A DNA stretch of 64,000 nucleotides from Limnohabitans sp. Rim8 (GCA_945897795.1 CAMDFT010000008.1:1-64000), one strand, 5' to 3'; shown: positions 1 to 9,947, counted from the stretch's first letter. Program-made: numbers and translations. Notes: a model not told the origin generated them from the sequence alone.

Positions 1-217
1 TGAACAACAACCCCAGCGAATGAAATTGCTGCTGGCTCAAAGCGGTTTGCACCGCCGTGGGCACGCCCCCGGCAAACACCGGCAAATGCGCAAAAGCGGC
101 GCTGAACACCACGCTGGTGCAGGCGCTGATCGCCCCCAGCGCCAGAAACCACCGGGCAGAGTGGGGCCAGACTTCATCAGAGTAATCAAAGGTATTTGCA
201 GAAGACGGACTGGACAT
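1..217 (-). CDS. DUF423 family small membrane protein (3' end outside window)
   Basis: Reading the minus strand from an ATG at 217 gives 72 codons open to the window edge. After a hydrophilic N-terminus comes a hydrophobic stretch (FLALGAISACTSVV) and then a segment ending QQFHSLGLLF, which resembles the 'Y-Q-x-x-H-A-L-G-L-L' region of DUF423/YgdD small inner-membrane proteins. The C-terminal part lies beyond base 1. No strong ribosome-binding site precedes the ATG, so the start is uncertain. The function of this family is unknown. Confidence 0.6.
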   Translation of the reverse strand, partial: MSSPSSANTFDYSDEVWPHSARWFLALGAISACTSVVFSAAFAHLPVFAGGVPTAVQTALSQQQFHSLGLLF

Positions 218-354
218 GGTGCGGCTGGTCGAAAGGTGAAAAAAGGAACCCGCGCATTGGAGCACGACTTTGTGCGTCAGATTTGATTTTCATCAGACAC
301 TGGCCGCGCACCTGGGTGCACAGTGAAGCGTCAACACCAACCCAAGGAAGCACC

Positions 355-483
355 ATGAAACTGCTGATCGATTTGTTTTCAACCGACTACGGCCTGATGA
401 GTTTGGCCGTGATCGTGGTCATGCTGCTGATGGGCGCTTTTTTCTTGCGCATGTTTTTGCACAAGATGAACCACAACGAATGA
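355..483 (+). CDS. DUF3149-type small membrane peptide
   Basis: A 42-residue protein starting at an ATG 5 bases after a good AAGGAAG ribosome-binding site (343-349). The sequence MKLLIDLFSTDYGLMSLAV followed by a hydrophobic helix (about residues 14-34) and a short His/Asn/Glu tail matches the short single-pass proteins grouped as DUF3149. They are common beside housekeeping genes in Betaproteobacteria and have no known function. It lies between the divergent DUF423 fragment and the 3-hydroxyacyl-CoA dehydrogenase gene. Confidence 0.75.
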   Translation: MKLLIDLFSTDYGLMSLAVIVVMLLMGAFFLRMFLHKMNHNE

Positions 484-658
484 CCGCTCACACCAGCCGC
501 CTGCGGTAACCCCCTGTCCGCCCGCCGGGCGACAGCCCCACTTGCCAAAAGGGGTTGTAGCGGACCCGGAAGGTGCGTGCGCAGCACAGCCGGTCGCAGC
601 GACACAGGCGTTAAAAACAGACGGTTTGCCCTTGGGCCCTAGCTTGCCAAAGGGCATA

Positions 659-681
659 ATTGACGTTGACGTAACGTCAAT
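659..681 (+). promoter_or_regulatory. Perfect palindrome upstream of 3-hydroxyacyl-CoA dehydrogenase, candidate operator
   Basis: ATTGACGTT (659-667) and AACGTCAAT (673-681) are 9-bp arms of a perfect inverted repeat around the 5-bp spacer GACGT. It ends 18 bases before the ATG of the downstream gene. The TTGACGT-type half-sites are reminiscent of operators of MerR-family regulators of acyl-CoA and branched-chain amino-acid catabolism (LiuR-like). That assignment is inference; no regulator gene lies nearby. Confidence 0.6.
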
Positions 682-699
682 CACATTCAGGAGCAACAC

Positions 700-1458
700 A
701 TGGACATTCAAGGCAAAGTTTTCATCGTCACCGGCGGCGCATCGGGCTTGGGCGAAGGCACGGCGCGCATGCTGGCGGCCAACGGCGGCAAGGTGGTGAT
801 TGCCGACATGCAGGCTGAAAAAGGTGAAGCGATTGCCAAAGAACTGGGCGGCGCATTTGTGAAGTGCGACGTGAGTAACGAAGCCGACGGCCAGGCCGTG
901 GTCGCCCAGGCCGTGTCCATGGGCAAGCTGGTGGGTCTGGTCAACTGCGCGGGCATTGCCCCGGCCGAAAAAACCGTGGGCAAGAACGGCGCTCACAACC
1001 TGGCCGTTTACACCAAGACCATCATGGTCAACCTGGTGGGCACCTTCAACATGATCCGCCTGGCCTCTGAAGCCATGTGCAAAAACGAGCCAGAAGCCAC
1101 AGGCGAGCGCGGCGTACTCATTTCAACCGCTAGCGTGGCCGCCTATGACGGTCAAATTGGACAGGCCGCTTACGCCGCATCCAAAGGTGGCATCGTCGGC
1201 ATGACCCTGCCCATTGCCCGCGACTTGGCGCGCAACGGCATCCGCAACATGACGATTGCCCCCGGCATCTTCGGCACCCCCATGCTGTTTGGCATGCCGC
1301 AAGAAGTGCAAGATGCCCTGGCCGCCGGCGTGCCCTTCCCCAGCCGCTTGGGCACCCCGCAGGACTATGCCAAGCTGGCCAAACACATCATCGAAAACGA
1401 CATGCTCAACGGCGAGGTGATCCGGCTGGATGGCGCGATTCGACTGGCTCCGAAGTGA
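700..1458 (+). CDS. 3-hydroxyacyl-CoA dehydrogenase type II (short-chain dehydrogenase/reductase)
   Basis: A 252-residue SDR enzyme. The N-terminal TGGASGLG (residues 11-18) is the NAD-binding glycine motif and IADM is the end of beta-2, with Asp selecting NAD. The catalytic Ser145, Tyr158 and Lys162 sit in TASVAAYDG and YAASKGG. The overall pattern (PVAKT-like 'AEKTVGKNG', 'NMIRLA', '[12 protein letters not shown]') matches the HSD17B10-like type II 3-hydroxyacyl-CoA dehydrogenases that oxidise 3-hydroxyacyl-CoA in fatty-acid or isoleucine breakdown. AGGAG at 689-693 sets the start. It is a single gene preceded by the palindrome at 659-681 and followed by a convergent membrane-protein gene. 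Confidence 0.88.
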   Translation: MDIQGKVFIVTGGASGLGEGTARMLAANGGKVVIADMQAEKGEAIAKELGGAFVKCDVSNEADGQAVVAQAVSMGKLVGLVNCAGIAPAEKTVGKNGAHNLAVYTKTIMVNLVGTFNMIRLASEAMCKNEPEATGERGVLISTASVAAYDGQIGQAAYAASKGGIVGMTLPIARDLARNGIRNMTIAPGIFGTPMLFGMPQEVQDALAAGVPFPSRLGTPQDYAKLAKHIIENDMLNGEVIRLDGAIRLAPK

Positions 1459-1479
1459 GTTGAAAACAGCCCCGCTGAC

Positions 1480-2274
1480 TCAGGCCGCGATGCCCATCCA
1501 ACTCAGGGCGAACCAAGCCGCAACGTATGCGCCCGTGAAAGCCAGCACCACGGGCATGGCAGCCTGACCTGCCACCCGCTCAGCAAGGATGCCCGCCACT
1601 GGGATGAATTGCTGAGCGTGAACGGCCAAAAAATGCGCGGGGCGCAAATCTTGCCAAGTGTGCCAACCAACCACCGGCCAACCCACGCCAGCAGGCGGCT
1701 GCTTGCCCCCCAGCATGAAACCACTGACAGTGGACAACACAAAGGTCAGGGCCAAGCCCAAAAGCACCGCCAAGAGGGTGGGAGTGAGCACCGCTGCCCC
1801 CAAAGCTTTCCAAATGACCCATGCCAGCCAGGCTTGCGATGCCACCAAGCCCACCGCTGCAGCCGCCATCAGGCCAAACAAAATGGCCCGCACAGGGTCG
1901 GTCGTGTTGTAGTGCGAGCCCTCACCGAGCGACGCTTGGTAAGTGATGTACACCACCTCAAACAAAGAGGTGATGATGATCAAAGCAGCGATCCACTGAA
2001 AGCTTTGGTCATGGCCTACCTCACCGGGCACCAGCGTGGTCAACCACACGGTGGTCAAGGCAAACAGCGCCGTGCCCGCCATGAACTTCATCGGCTTGGC
2101 CCAAATGCCCACCTCGCGGAGCGTCCGCATATCAACCCAAGACAAAGCCAAGGTGGGCAGCAGAGCCATGGCCATCAACAGCGCATATGCACACAGTATT
2201 TTTTGTGCTGTGCTCAGCCCCGACCAAATCAGTAAGGAGCCGCCCAGGTTTTCAGCAAACGGTAAAGATGACAT
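1480..2274 (-). CDS. Polytopic membrane protein of unknown function
   Basis: A 264-residue protein with about seven hydrophobic helices (for example ILCAYALLMAMALLPTLAL, LFALTTVWLTTLV, and LLAVLLGLALTFVLSTVSG). I do not recognise the family. Charged loops such as WVDMRTLREVGIWAKPMKF are typical of small bacterial integral membrane proteins. The start at 2274 is chosen over an in-frame ATG at 2313 because GAGGGGGG lies 5 bases upstream of it. It is transcribed alone, convergent with the dehydrogenase gene and divergent from ggt. The 294 bases between it and ggt hold no further gene that I can support. Confidence 0.7.
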   Translation of the reverse strand: MSSLPFAENLGGSLLIWSGLSTAQKILCAYALLMAMALLPTLALSWVDMRTLREVGIWAKPMKFMAGTALFALTTVWLTTLVPGEVGHDQSFQWIAALIIITSLFEVVYITYQASLGEGSHYNTTDPVRAILFGLMAAAAVGLVASQAWLAWVIWKALGAAVLTPTLLAVLLGLALTFVLSTVSGFMLGGKQPPAGVGWPVVGWHTWQDLRPAHFLAVHAQQFIPVAGILAERVAGQAAMPVVLAFTGAYVAAWFALSWMGIAA

Positions 2275-2568
2275 GTTGCCCCCCTCAATGTTGACACCGT
2301 CTACTATTGTCATTTATTGTTCCGGAGCTCCAACACACTGATTTTGTGATCCCCCCGGACATGGGGTTTGCCACCCGCCCCACACCTGCTTTTTTCCGAA
2401 TGGCCAGGCAGTCGGGCGAGATGGAGGCCCAGCGGCTTTTGCCTCAACTGAAGGCAGCGTTGCAAAGTTCGCAAATTTTGAAACCTTAAAAGGAATATGG
2501 AATAAATTCAAAGGTTCCATCGCCACCATCGAGCGGGCGAATGCGGTTGTCCACCAAAGAGGGAACAC

Positions 2569-4383
2569 ATGAAAACACCTTTGCCTTTGAGCCTGATCTT
2601 GCTGGCGCTTTTGAGCGCCTGCACCACCCAGCCCCCCGCCAACGCCCTGCGTTACAGCGTGCCCGATCAGGCCATGCAACCCGAAGCGGCCAGCGGCAAC
2701 AACACCAAACCAGGCTGGGCCTTCACGCGTCAAGCTGTGGCTGCGGCCAACCCGCTGGCCACCGATGCGGGGCACCAGGTGCTTCGCGCAGGTGGCTCCG
2801 CGCTGGATGCGGCCATAACGGTGCAGATGGTGCTGGGCTTGGTGGAGCCGCAATCGAGTGGCATTGGCGGCGGCGCGTTTTTGCTGCACTTTGATGGCCA
2901 AAAAGTCACCGCGCATGACGGGCGCGAAACCGCCCCCGCTGGCGCACGCGGCGACATGTTTCTAGACCAAGGCAAGCCGCTGCCTTTCGCGGATGCCGTG
3001 CAAAGCGGCCATTCGGTGGGCGTGCCTGGCGTGGTGCGCATGCTGGAGGCGGCGCACCGCCAGCACGGCCGCCTGCCTTGGGCGCAGTTGATGGCGCCCG
3101 CCATCACGCTGGCCGAGCAAGGCTTTCGGGTCAGCCCCCGTTTGCACAGCTTGCTGCAAGCCGATGCGCTGCTCAAAAAAGACCCGCTGGCGCTGCGCTT
3201 TTTCTACCAAATCGATGGCCAAGCCTGGCCCGTGGGCCATGTGCTGCGCAACCCCGAATATGGCCATGTATTGCGACGCATTGCCGCAGAGGGCAGCCGG
3301 GCCCTGCACCAAGGGCCGGTGGCCCAGGCCATGGTGGCCCGCACGGCGCAAGCACCACGCCCCGGCACCCTGAGCCTGCAAGACCTGGCCAACTACCAGC
3401 CCCGAATGCGCGAAGCCCTGTGTTTTGACCACACAGCTTCCTCGCGGGCCTACCGCATCTGCGGCTTTCCGCCACCGTCTTCGGGCCAGATCGCCATCGG
3501 CCAAATTTTGGGCATGCTGGGCCACACCACAGCCCAAGGCCCGGAGCTGGCAGGCGGCCTGCCCTCACCCGACTTTTTGCACCGTTACACAGAGGCCTCT
3601 CGCTTGGCCTTTGCCGATCGGGCGCAGTTCGTGGCCGACCCTGAATTTGTAAGCGCCCCCGCTGGCGACTGGCGCAGCCTGCTGGCACCCGGCTACTTGC
3701 GCGAACGCAGCCAGCTGATTGGCAGCCAAGCCATGAAAGCGGCCCCCGCAGGCCAGCCCGGAGGCCAAACCACCAGCTTTGCCCCCATGCCCACACAAAT
3801 CGAATACGGCACCAGTCACATCAGCGTGGTCGATGCACAAGGCCGCGCCGTGGCCATGACCACCACCATCGAAGCCGCATTCGGCTCACGCCGCATGGTC
3901 ACCACCGACCCGACTCGCCCCGGCGGCTTTTTGCTCAACAACGAGTTGACCGATTTCAGCCTGGCCCCTGCCGACGCGCAGGGCCGCCCGATTGCCAACC
4001 GGGTCGAGCCCGGCAAACGCCCACGCTCGTCCATGTCGCCCACGCTGGTGTTTGACAAGGCCACAGGCCAGTTGCTCATGAGCGGCGGCAGCCCCGGGGG
4101 CGCAGCCATCATCCACTACACGGCCAAACTGCTCACGGGCGCGCTGCACTGGGGCCTGAACGCGCAGCACGCGATTGACCTGCCCAACTTCGGCACGCTG
4201 GGTGGCCCCAGTTTTTTGGAAGCCCAGCGTTTTGACCGCAGCACCGTGGACGCCCTGAAAGCGCGCGGCCACGAGGTGCGCGAAATGGAGATGACCAGCG
4301 GCCTGCAGGCGATTGAGCGCACACCCAAAGGGTGGTTTGGCGGCGCCGATCCCCGGCGCGAAGGCGTGGTACAGGGCGACTGA
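2569..4383 (+). CDS. ggt: Gamma-glutamyltransferase (lipoprotein form)
   Basis: A 604-residue gamma-glutamyltranspeptidase that cleaves the gamma-glutamyl bond of glutathione and related peptides. The pro-enzyme self-cleaves before a threonine, here Thr415 in YGTSHISVVD, giving a large N-terminal and small C-terminal subunit. The signature SGGSPGGAAII near the C-terminus and the N-terminal SSGIGGGAFLL are present. Residues 1-17 form a signal sequence ending LLSAC, so Cys18 is a likely lipidation site and the enzyme would be tethered in the periplasm. The following gene encodes a periplasmic solute-binding protein, so the two may act together, but no transporter membrane genes are adjacent. 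Confidence 0.93.
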   Translation: MKTPLPLSLILLALLSACTTQPPANALRYSVPDQAMQPEAASGNNTKPGWAFTRQAVAAANPLATDAGHQVLRAGGSALDAAITVQMVLGLVEPQSSGIGGGAFLLHFDGQKVTAHDGRETAPAGARGDMFLDQGKPLPFADAVQSGHSVGVPGVVRMLEAAHRQHGRLPWAQLMAPAITLAEQGFRVSPRLHSLLQADALLKKDPLALRFFYQIDGQAWPVGHVLRNPEYGHVLRRIAAEGSRALHQGPVAQAMVARTAQAPRPGTLSLQDLANYQPRMREALCFDHTASSRAYRICGFPPPSSGQIAIGQILGMLGHTTAQGPELAGGLPSPDFLHRYTEASRLAFADRAQFVADPEFVSAPAGDWRSLLAPGYLRERSQLIGSQAMKAAPAGQPGGQTTSFAPMPTQIEYGTSHISVVDAQGRAVAMTTTIEAAFGSRRMVTTDPTRPGGFLLNNELTDFSLAPADAQGRPIANRVEPGKRPRSSMSPTLVFDKATGQLLMSGGSPGGAAIIHYTAKLLTGALHWGLNAQHAIDLPNFGTLGGPSFLEAQRFDRSTVDALKARGHEVREMEMTSGLQAIERTPKGWFGGADPRREGVVQGD

Positions 4384-4493
4384 GCTACAGTCGCCCAAGC
4401 GACCACGCCCGGGCAGCGGCTCAGGTTTGCCCTCTTGCCAGTTCACGCCGCTTCCATTGGAATGGTCACACCCCATTCAAACAGGAGACCGGT

Positions 4494-5477
4494 GTGAAAA
4501 CCCAAGGCACGTCACGACGCACATTTGTTCAGGCAACCGCCGCCGCCGCGGTCACGGTGGCCTTCCCCAACTTGGCGCAAGCCCAGGCCTTTCCGGCCAA
4601 GCCCATCAAACTGATCTGCCCCTGGCCTGCAGGCGGCTCCACCGACGCCGTGATGCGTGCTCTGGGCGAGAGTGCCAGCAAAGCGCTGGGCGTTCAAGTG
4701 ATCATCGAAAACAAACCCGGTGCCAGCGGCATGCTGGGTCCCAATGAGCTGGTCCGTGCCCAGCCCGACGGCTATACGCTTTCGCAAATCACTATCGGCG
4801 TCGCGCGTTTGCCGCACATGCAAAAAATGCAGTTCGACCCGCTCAAGGATTTCACCTACATCGCGTGCCTGACGGGCTACACCTTCGGTGTGGTGGTGCG
4901 GGCCGACTCGCCCATCAAGTCGATTGCGGACCTCGTGGCCTTTGCCAAAGCCAACCCGGGCAAGTTCACCTATGGCTCAACGGGCAATGGCACCACGCCA
5001 CACCTGGCCTTTGCCGAATTCGCCAGCAAAGCCAAGATCGACGTCACCCATGTGCCCTTCAAAGGCAGCGCCGATGGCGTGCAAGCGGTGTTGGGCGGCC
5101 ATGTCATGTCACACAGCGACGCCACCGGCTGGGCCCCACAGGTTGAGGCGGGCACCATGCGCCTGCTGGCCACCTACGGCAGTAAACGCACCAAGCGCTG
5201 GCCCAACATCCCCACGCTCAACGAACTCGGTTTCGACACCGTCTCCGATTCGCCCTTCGGCATTGGCGGCCCCAAAGGCATGGACCCGGCCGTGGTGAAG
5301 AAACTGCACGACGTTTTCAAACAAACCCTGCAAGACCCAGCGGTTCTGACCAGCTTCGACAAATACGACCAATCGGTGATCTACATGGGCACCGAGGAAT
5401 ACACCCAGTTCATCCGCAACACCTTTCAGTCCGAAAAAGCGACCATCGAGCGCCTGGGCCTGGCCATGAAAACCTAA
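4494..5477 (+). CDS. Bug family (TctC-like) periplasmic solute-binding protein
   Basis: A 327-residue protein with a twin-arginine-like signal (TSRRTFVQATAAAAV...AQAQA) followed by the Bug signature FPAKPIKLICPWPAGGSTD and a typical body (KPGASGMLGPNEL, TYGSTGNGTTPHL). Bug proteins bind small carboxylates for tripartite tricarboxylate transporters or act in signalling, and are greatly expanded in Burkholderiales. The GTG at 4494 follows CAGGAG (4481-4486) and places the Tat signal at the N-terminus. Reading further upstream in frame would add about 54 implausible residues. There is no TctA/TctB partner here, as is usual for orphan Bug genes. Confidence 0.85.
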   Translation: MKTQGTSRRTFVQATAAAAVTVAFPNLAQAQAFPAKPIKLICPWPAGGSTDAVMRALGESASKALGVQVIIENKPGASGMLGPNELVRAQPDGYTLSQITIGVARLPHMQKMQFDPLKDFTYIACLTGYTFGVVVRADSPIKSIADLVAFAKANPGKFTYGSTGNGTTPHLAFAEFASKAKIDVTHVPFKGSADGVQAVLGGHVMSHSDATGWAPQVEAGTMRLLATYGSKRTKRWPNIPTLNELGFDTVSDSPFGIGGPKGMDPAVVKKLHDVFKQTLQDPAVLTSFDKYDQSVIYMGTEEYTQFIRNTFQSEKATIERLGLAMKT

Positions 5478-5531
5478 AAAAGGCCATAGCGTCACGCATC
5501 CTGTTCATGAGACGACAGGATGCAGGCCAAA

Positions 5532-5557
5532 AAAACGGCAGCCTAGGCTGCCGTTTT
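5532..5557. terminator. Bidirectional rho-independent terminator
   Basis: AAAACGGCAGCC (5532-5543) and GGCTGCCGTTTT (5546-5557) form a 12-bp perfect stem with A and T runs at both ends. It lies between the convergent Bug and acsA genes and can serve both strands. Confidence 0.85.
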
Positions 5558-5559
5558 GC

Positions 5560-5589
5560 ATGGATGCCGGATCCAATCCGGCATGACAG
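5560..5589. repeat. REP-like palindromic element
   Basis: GGATGCCGGAT and AATCCGGCAT face each other around a 2-base centre, directly after the acsA/Bug terminator. The 'ATGCCGGAT...ATCCGGCAT' palindrome is a widespread extragenic repeat in Proteobacteria. No second copy is in this window, so its repeat nature is inferred. Confidence 0.5.
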
Positions 5590-5595
5590 ATGGGA

Positions 5596-7557
5596 TCAGT
5601 AAGCCTGGCCCAACTGACCCAAGATGGCGGGGTTCTCCAAGGTAGAGATGTCTTGCGTGATCTCTTCGCCCTTGGCCAATGAGCGCAGCAGGCGGCGCAT
5701 GATCTTGCCGGAACGTGTCTTGGGCAGGTTTTCGCCAAAGCGGATGTCTTTGGGCTTGGCGATCGGGCCAATTTCTTTGGCGATGTGGTCGCGCAACTGC
5801 TTGGCAATCGCCTTGCCTTCTTCGGTGTTGGGCAAAGAACGCTTGAGCACCACGAAGGCGCAAATCGCCTCTCCGGTGGTGTCGTCAGGGCGGCCCACCA
5901 CGGCGGCTTCGGCCACCAGCTCGGTGCAGCTGACCAAGGCCGATTCGATTTCCATCGTGCCCATGCGGTGACCCGACACGTTCAGCACGTCGTCGATGCG
6001 GCCGGTGATGGTGAAGTAGCCGGTTTTCTCGTCGCGGATCGCACCGTCGCCCGCCAAGTAGTACTTGCCTTTGAAGTCATCGGGGTAGTAGCTCTTTTTG
6101 AAACGCTCGGGGTCGCCCCAGATGTTGCGGATCATGGAAGGCCATGGCTTTTTCACAACCAAAATGCCGCCTTGGCCATCGGGCACGTCTTTGCCGGTCT
6201 CGTCCACGATGGCCGCTTGGATGCCGGGGAAGGCCAGCGTGCAAGAGCCGGGCACCATGGGTGTGGCACCAGGCAAAGGCGTGATCATGTGACCACCGGT
6301 TTCGGTCTGCCAGAAGGTGTCGACGATGGGGCAATTGCCGCCGCCCACATGCTTGTGGTACCACTCCCAAGCGGCGGGGTTGATCGGCTCGCCGACCGAA
6401 CCCAACAAGCGCAGGCTACTCAGGTCGTAGCTCTTGGGATGCACAGCGTCGTTGGCTTCTGCGGCCTTGATGAGCGAGCGGATGGCGGTGGGCGCGGTGT
6501 AGAAAATGGTGGCTTTGTGGTCCTGAATCATCTTCCAGAAACGGCCCGCATCGGGGTAAGTGGGCACGCCTTCGAACACGATTTCGGTGCCGCCCAAAGC
6601 CAATGGGCCGTAGGTGATGTAAGTGTGGCCCGTGACCCAGCCGATGTCGGCGGTGCACCAGAACACGTCGTCGGCTTTCAGGTCAAAGGTCCACTTGGTG
6701 GTGAGCGCCGCGTGCAGCAAATAGCCGCCGGTGCTGTGCTGAACGCCTTTGGGTTTGCCGGTAGATCCTGATGTGTAGAGCAAGAACAGGGGGTGCTCGG
6801 CACCCACCCACTCGGGCTCGCAGGTGGCGGCTTGCTGGTCAGCCAAGTCGGCCATCCACAGGTCGCGGCCTGCGGTCATGGCGATGTCGGCGCCCGAGCG
6901 CTTGACGACCAAGACATTCTTGATTGAGCCGCAACCGCCGAGGTTGATGGCGTCATCCACGATGGACTTCAAGGGCAGCAACTTGCCGCCGCGCACTTGG
7001 TTGTCGGCGGTGATCACGGCCACGGCGCCGGTGTCTTCGATGCGGTCGCGCAGCGACTGGGCCGAGAAACCACCGAACACCACCGAGTGGGTCGCACCGA
7101 TGCGGGCGCAGGCCTGCATGGCGGCCACGCCGTCGATCGACATCGAGATGTAGATGACCACGCGGTCACCTTTTTGGATGCCCAAGCTCTTGAGTGCGTT
7201 GGCAAATTGGCAGGTCTTGGCCAGCAATTGGCTGTAAGTGACCTTGCTCACTTCGCCGCCGTCGGCTTCGAAGATGATGGCGGTTTTGTCGCCCAGGCCT
7301 TTTTCGACGTTGCGGTCCAGGCAGTTGTAAGAGGCGTTCAGGGTGCCGTCTTCGAACCACTTGAAGAAAGGCGCGTTCGATTCGTCGAGCACCTTGGTGA
7401 AGGGGGTCTTCCAGCTGATCAGCTCTCTGGCCAGACGGGCCCAATAGCCTTCGTAATCGGTTTCGGCTTCTTTGCAAAGCGCCTCATAGGCGGGCATACC
7501 CGAGATGTGGGCGTTTTTGACGAATTCGGCACTGGGTTGGTAGATGGGGCTGCTCAT
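5596..7557 (-). CDS. acsA: Acetyl-CoA synthetase
   Basis: A 653-residue AMP-forming acetate-CoA ligase that converts acetate, ATP and CoA to acetyl-CoA. It has the length and motifs of Acs: the P-loop [14 protein letters not shown], the acetate-pocket segment [14 protein letters not shown], the hinge '[16 protein letters not shown]', and the C-terminal SGK motif (Lys618 in [11 protein letters not shown]) that is the regulatory acetylation site in characterised Acs proteins. The N-terminal half carries the usual ACS_N lead (FVKNAHISG...ISWKTPF). It is transcribed alone and ends at the bidirectional terminator. Confidence 0.96.
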   Translation of the reverse strand: MSSPIYQPSAEFVKNAHISGMPAYEALCKEAETDYEGYWARLARELISWKTPFTKVLDESNAPFFKWFEDGTLNASYNCLDRNVEKGLGDKTAIIFEADGGEVSKVTYSQLLAKTCQFANALKSLGIQKGDRVVIYISMSIDGVAAMQACARIGATHSVVFGGFSAQSLRDRIEDTGAVAVITADNQVRGGKLLPLKSIVDDAINLGGCGSIKNVLVVKRSGADIAMTAGRDLWMADLADQQAATCEPEWVGAEHPLFLLYTSGSTGKPKGVQHSTGGYLLHAALTTKWTFDLKADDVFWCTADIGWVTGHTYITYGPLALGGTEIVFEGVPTYPDAGRFWKMIQDHKATIFYTAPTAIRSLIKAAEANDAVHPKSYDLSSLRLLGSVGEPINPAAWEWYHKHVGGGNCPIVDTFWQTETGGHMITPLPGATPMVPGSCTLAFPGIQAAIVDETGKDVPDGQGGILVVKKPWPSMIRNIWGDPERFKKSYYPDDFKGKYYLAGDGAIRDEKTGYFTITGRIDDVLNVSGHRMGTMEIESALVSCTELVAEAAVVGRPDDTTGEAICAFVVLKRSLPNTEEGKAIAKQLRDHIAKEIGPIAKPKDIRFGENLPKTRSGKIMRRLLRSLAKGEEITQDISTLENPAILGQLGQAY

Positions 7558-7735
7558 AACGTCTGTCTCCTTTGTAACAAGTCAAATTCTAAACTGCGGT
7601 AAATGTCGTTTGTGGCTCTTACAAAGCACTGACTGACATCAAACTTGCACATTCGCAAGCTCAGATACAGGCTCTTCGGCCTAAAATTGCGGGCTGCATG
7701 AAGCGATGCTTTGTGAACTTCAAACTTGGAAAATC

Positions 7736-8329
7736 ATGCCACCTCCCATCGTCAAATCCTCAATTACCCAAATCAACAGCTTTATATTTGCCAGCCGTTG
7801 GCTGCAATTGCCGCTTTATTTGGGATTGATCGCGGCACAAGCCGTTTATGTCTTTCACTTCTGGGTCGAGTTGGTCCATTTGCTGGAAGCCGCATTTGGC
7901 AGCCAAACCGCCCTGCAGGCCCTGATTGGCAGCATTGGCTACAAAACAGACGCCCCCATCACCGGCCTCAATGAAGTGGTCATCATGTTGGTGGTGCTGG
8001 GTTTGATCGACGTGGTCATGATCTCCAACCTCTTGATCATGGTGATTGTGGGCGGCTACGAAACCTTTGTCTCGCGCCTGAACTTGGACGGTCACCCCGA
8101 TCAACCCGAATGGCTCGACCATGTGAACGCCTCGGTGCTCAAAGTCAAACTGGCCACGGCCATCATCGGCATCAGCTCGATCCATTTGCTCAAGACCTTC
8201 ATCAACGCCGCCAACTACACAGAACAGGTCTTGATGTGGCAAACCATCATCCACATCGCCTTCTTGTTCAGCGCCATCGCGATTGCCTATGCCGACCGCC
8301 TGATGTCGCACCACCACAAGGCCCACTGA
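7736..8329 (+). CDS. UPF0114 (YqhA) family membrane protein
   Basis: A protein of about 197 residues with four hydrophobic helices. The characteristic [15 protein letters not shown] opening, the [21 protein letters not shown] centre and the HLLKTFI segment match YqhA/UPF0114 (TIGR00645) inner-membrane proteins, whose function is unknown. The ATG at 7736 follows GGAAA. An in-frame ATG at 7706 would add 10 residues that do not fit the family. It is followed after 48 bases by the class I fumarase gene and may share its transcript. Confidence 0.85.
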   Translation: MPPPIVKSSITQINSFIFASRWLQLPLYLGLIAAQAVYVFHFWVELVHLLEAAFGSQTALQALIGSIGYKTDAPITGLNEVVIMLVVLGLIDVVMISNLLIMVIVGGYETFVSRLNLDGHPDQPEWLDHVNASVLKVKLATAIIGISSIHLLKTFINAANYTEQVLMWQTIIHIAFLFSAIAIAYADRLMSHHHKAH

Positions 8330-8377
8330 GCGTCTGACAGAACCACTGTTTTTTGATTTTCTCGGAATCACACCACC

Positions 8378-9931
8378 ATGACCACCCTGATCAAACAAGA
8401 CGACCTGATTGAATCGGTTGCTGCCGCGCTGCAATACATCAGCTATTACCACCCAGCCGACTTCATCTCGCACTTGGCGAGCGCTTACGAGCGCGAGCAA
8501 AGCCCGGCGGCCAAGGACGCCATTGCGCAGATCCTGACCAACAGCAAGATGAGCGCGATCGGGCACCGCCCAATTTGCCAAGACACCGGCATCGTTAACG
8601 TGTTCCTCGAAGTCGGCATGGACGTGAAGTTCGACGGCTTCACCGGCAGCCTAGAAGACGCTGTCAACGAAGGCGTACGCCAAGGCTACAACTTTGCCGA
8701 GAACATGCTGCGTGCGTCTGTCGTGTCGGACCCGCACTTCAACCGCAAAAACACCAAGGACAACACGCCCGCCGTGATCTTCACCAAGATCGTGCCGGGC
8801 CACCATGTGCATGTGACCGTGGCGGCCAAAGGCGGCGGCAGCGAGAACAAGTCCAAGCTGATCATGCTCAACCCCGGCGACAGCATCGTCGACTGGGTAC
8901 TCAAGACCGTGCCCACCATGGGCGCAGGCTGGTGCCCACCCGGCATGCTGGGCATTGGCATTGGCGGCACGGCCGAAAAAGCCGTGCTCTTGGCCAAGGA
9001 AAGCCTGATGGACGACCTGGACATGTACCAGCTGCTCGAAAAATCCAGCAAGGGCGAGAAGCTCGACCAAGTCGAAGACATGCGGCTGGAGCTGTACCAC
9101 AAGGTCAACGCCCTGGGCATTGGCGCGCAAGGCCTGGGGGGCCTGACCACCGTGCTCGACGTCAAGATCAAGCTGTACCCCACGCACGCGGCCAGCAAAC
9201 CCGTGGCCATGATCCCCAACTGCGCCGCCACCCGCCACGCGCACTTTGTGCTCGACGGCTCTGGCCCATCGTATTTGGACGTGCCTTCACTCGACCTGTG
9301 GCCCAACGTGGGGTGGACGGCCGACACCGAAAAAAGCCAGCGCGTGGACCTGAACAAGCTCACGCCCGAGCAAGTCGCTGCCTGGAAACCCGGCCAAACC
9401 CTGCTGCTCAACGGCAAGATGCTGACCGGCCGCGACGCTGCGCACAAGCGCATTCAGGACATGCTGGCCAAGGGCGAACCGCTGCCTGTGAGTTTCAAGA
9501 ACCGCGTGATTTATTACGTCGGTCCCGTCGACCCCGTGGGCGACGAGGCTGTGGGCCCTGCCGGCCCCACCACCTCCACCCGCATGGACGGCTTCACTGA
9601 GATGATGTTGGGCCAAACCGGGCTGATCGCCATGATCGGCAAGGCCGAGCGCGGCCCCGTAGCGATTGAGGCCATCAAGAAGCACAAGAGCGCTTACCTG
9701 ATGGCCGTGGGCGGCGCAGCCTACCTCGTGTCCAAAGCCATCAAGCATGCCCAAGTGGTGGGTTTTGCCGACATGGGCATGGAAGCCATTTACGAATTTG
9801 ACGTGGTCGACATGCCCGTGACGGTGGCCGTGGACGCGGGCGGCACCAGCGCCCACATCAAAGGACCAGCCGAATGGCAAAAGCGCATCGCCACCGGCGA
9901 GTTCAAAGGCATTGGCGTGAACGCTGGCTGA
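8378..9931 (+). CDS. fumA: Fumarate hydratase, class I (iron-sulfur)
   Basis: A 517-residue class I fumarase catalysing fumarate/malate interconversion in the TCA cycle. The N-terminal region has the [4Fe-4S] ligand motif GHRPICQDTGI and the catalytic-domain motif NCAATRHAHFVLDGSGP. The C-terminal Fumerase_C part includes YYVGPVDPVGDEAVGPAGPTT and GGAAYLVSKAIKHA. Both alpha- and beta-type domains are fused in one chain, as in FumA/FumB. A strong terminator (9948-9971) follows 16 bases after the stop. Confidence 0.94.
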   Translation: MTTLIKQDDLIESVAAALQYISYYHPADFISHLASAYEREQSPAAKDAIAQILTNSKMSAIGHRPICQDTGIVNVFLEVGMDVKFDGFTGSLEDAVNEGVRQGYNFAENMLRASVVSDPHFNRKNTKDNTPAVIFTKIVPGHHVHVTVAAKGGGSENKSKLIMLNPGDSIVDWVLKTVPTMGAGWCPPGMLGIGIGGTAEKAVLLAKESLMDDLDMYQLLEKSSKGEKLDQVEDMRLELYHKVNALGIGAQGLGGLTTVLDVKIKLYPTHAASKPVAMIPNCAATRHAHFVLDGSGPSYLDVPSLDLWPNVGWTADTEKSQRVDLNKLTPEQVAAWKPGQTLLLNGKMLTGRDAAHKRIQDMLAKGEPLPVSFKNRVIYYVGPVDPVGDEAVGPAGPTTSTRMDGFTEMMLGQTGLIAMIGKAERGPVAIEAIKKHKSAYLMAVGGAAYLVSKAIKHAQVVGFADMGMEAIYEFDVVDMPVTVAVDAGGTSAHIKGPAEWQKRIATGEFKGIGVNAG

Positions 9932-9947
9932 TGCACCCCTGCTCTTC

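Noticed and set aside
5560-5589. Short coding frame across the REP-like palindrome next to acsA
   Set aside because: The peptide it gives is the usual artefact of translating this extragenic repeat.
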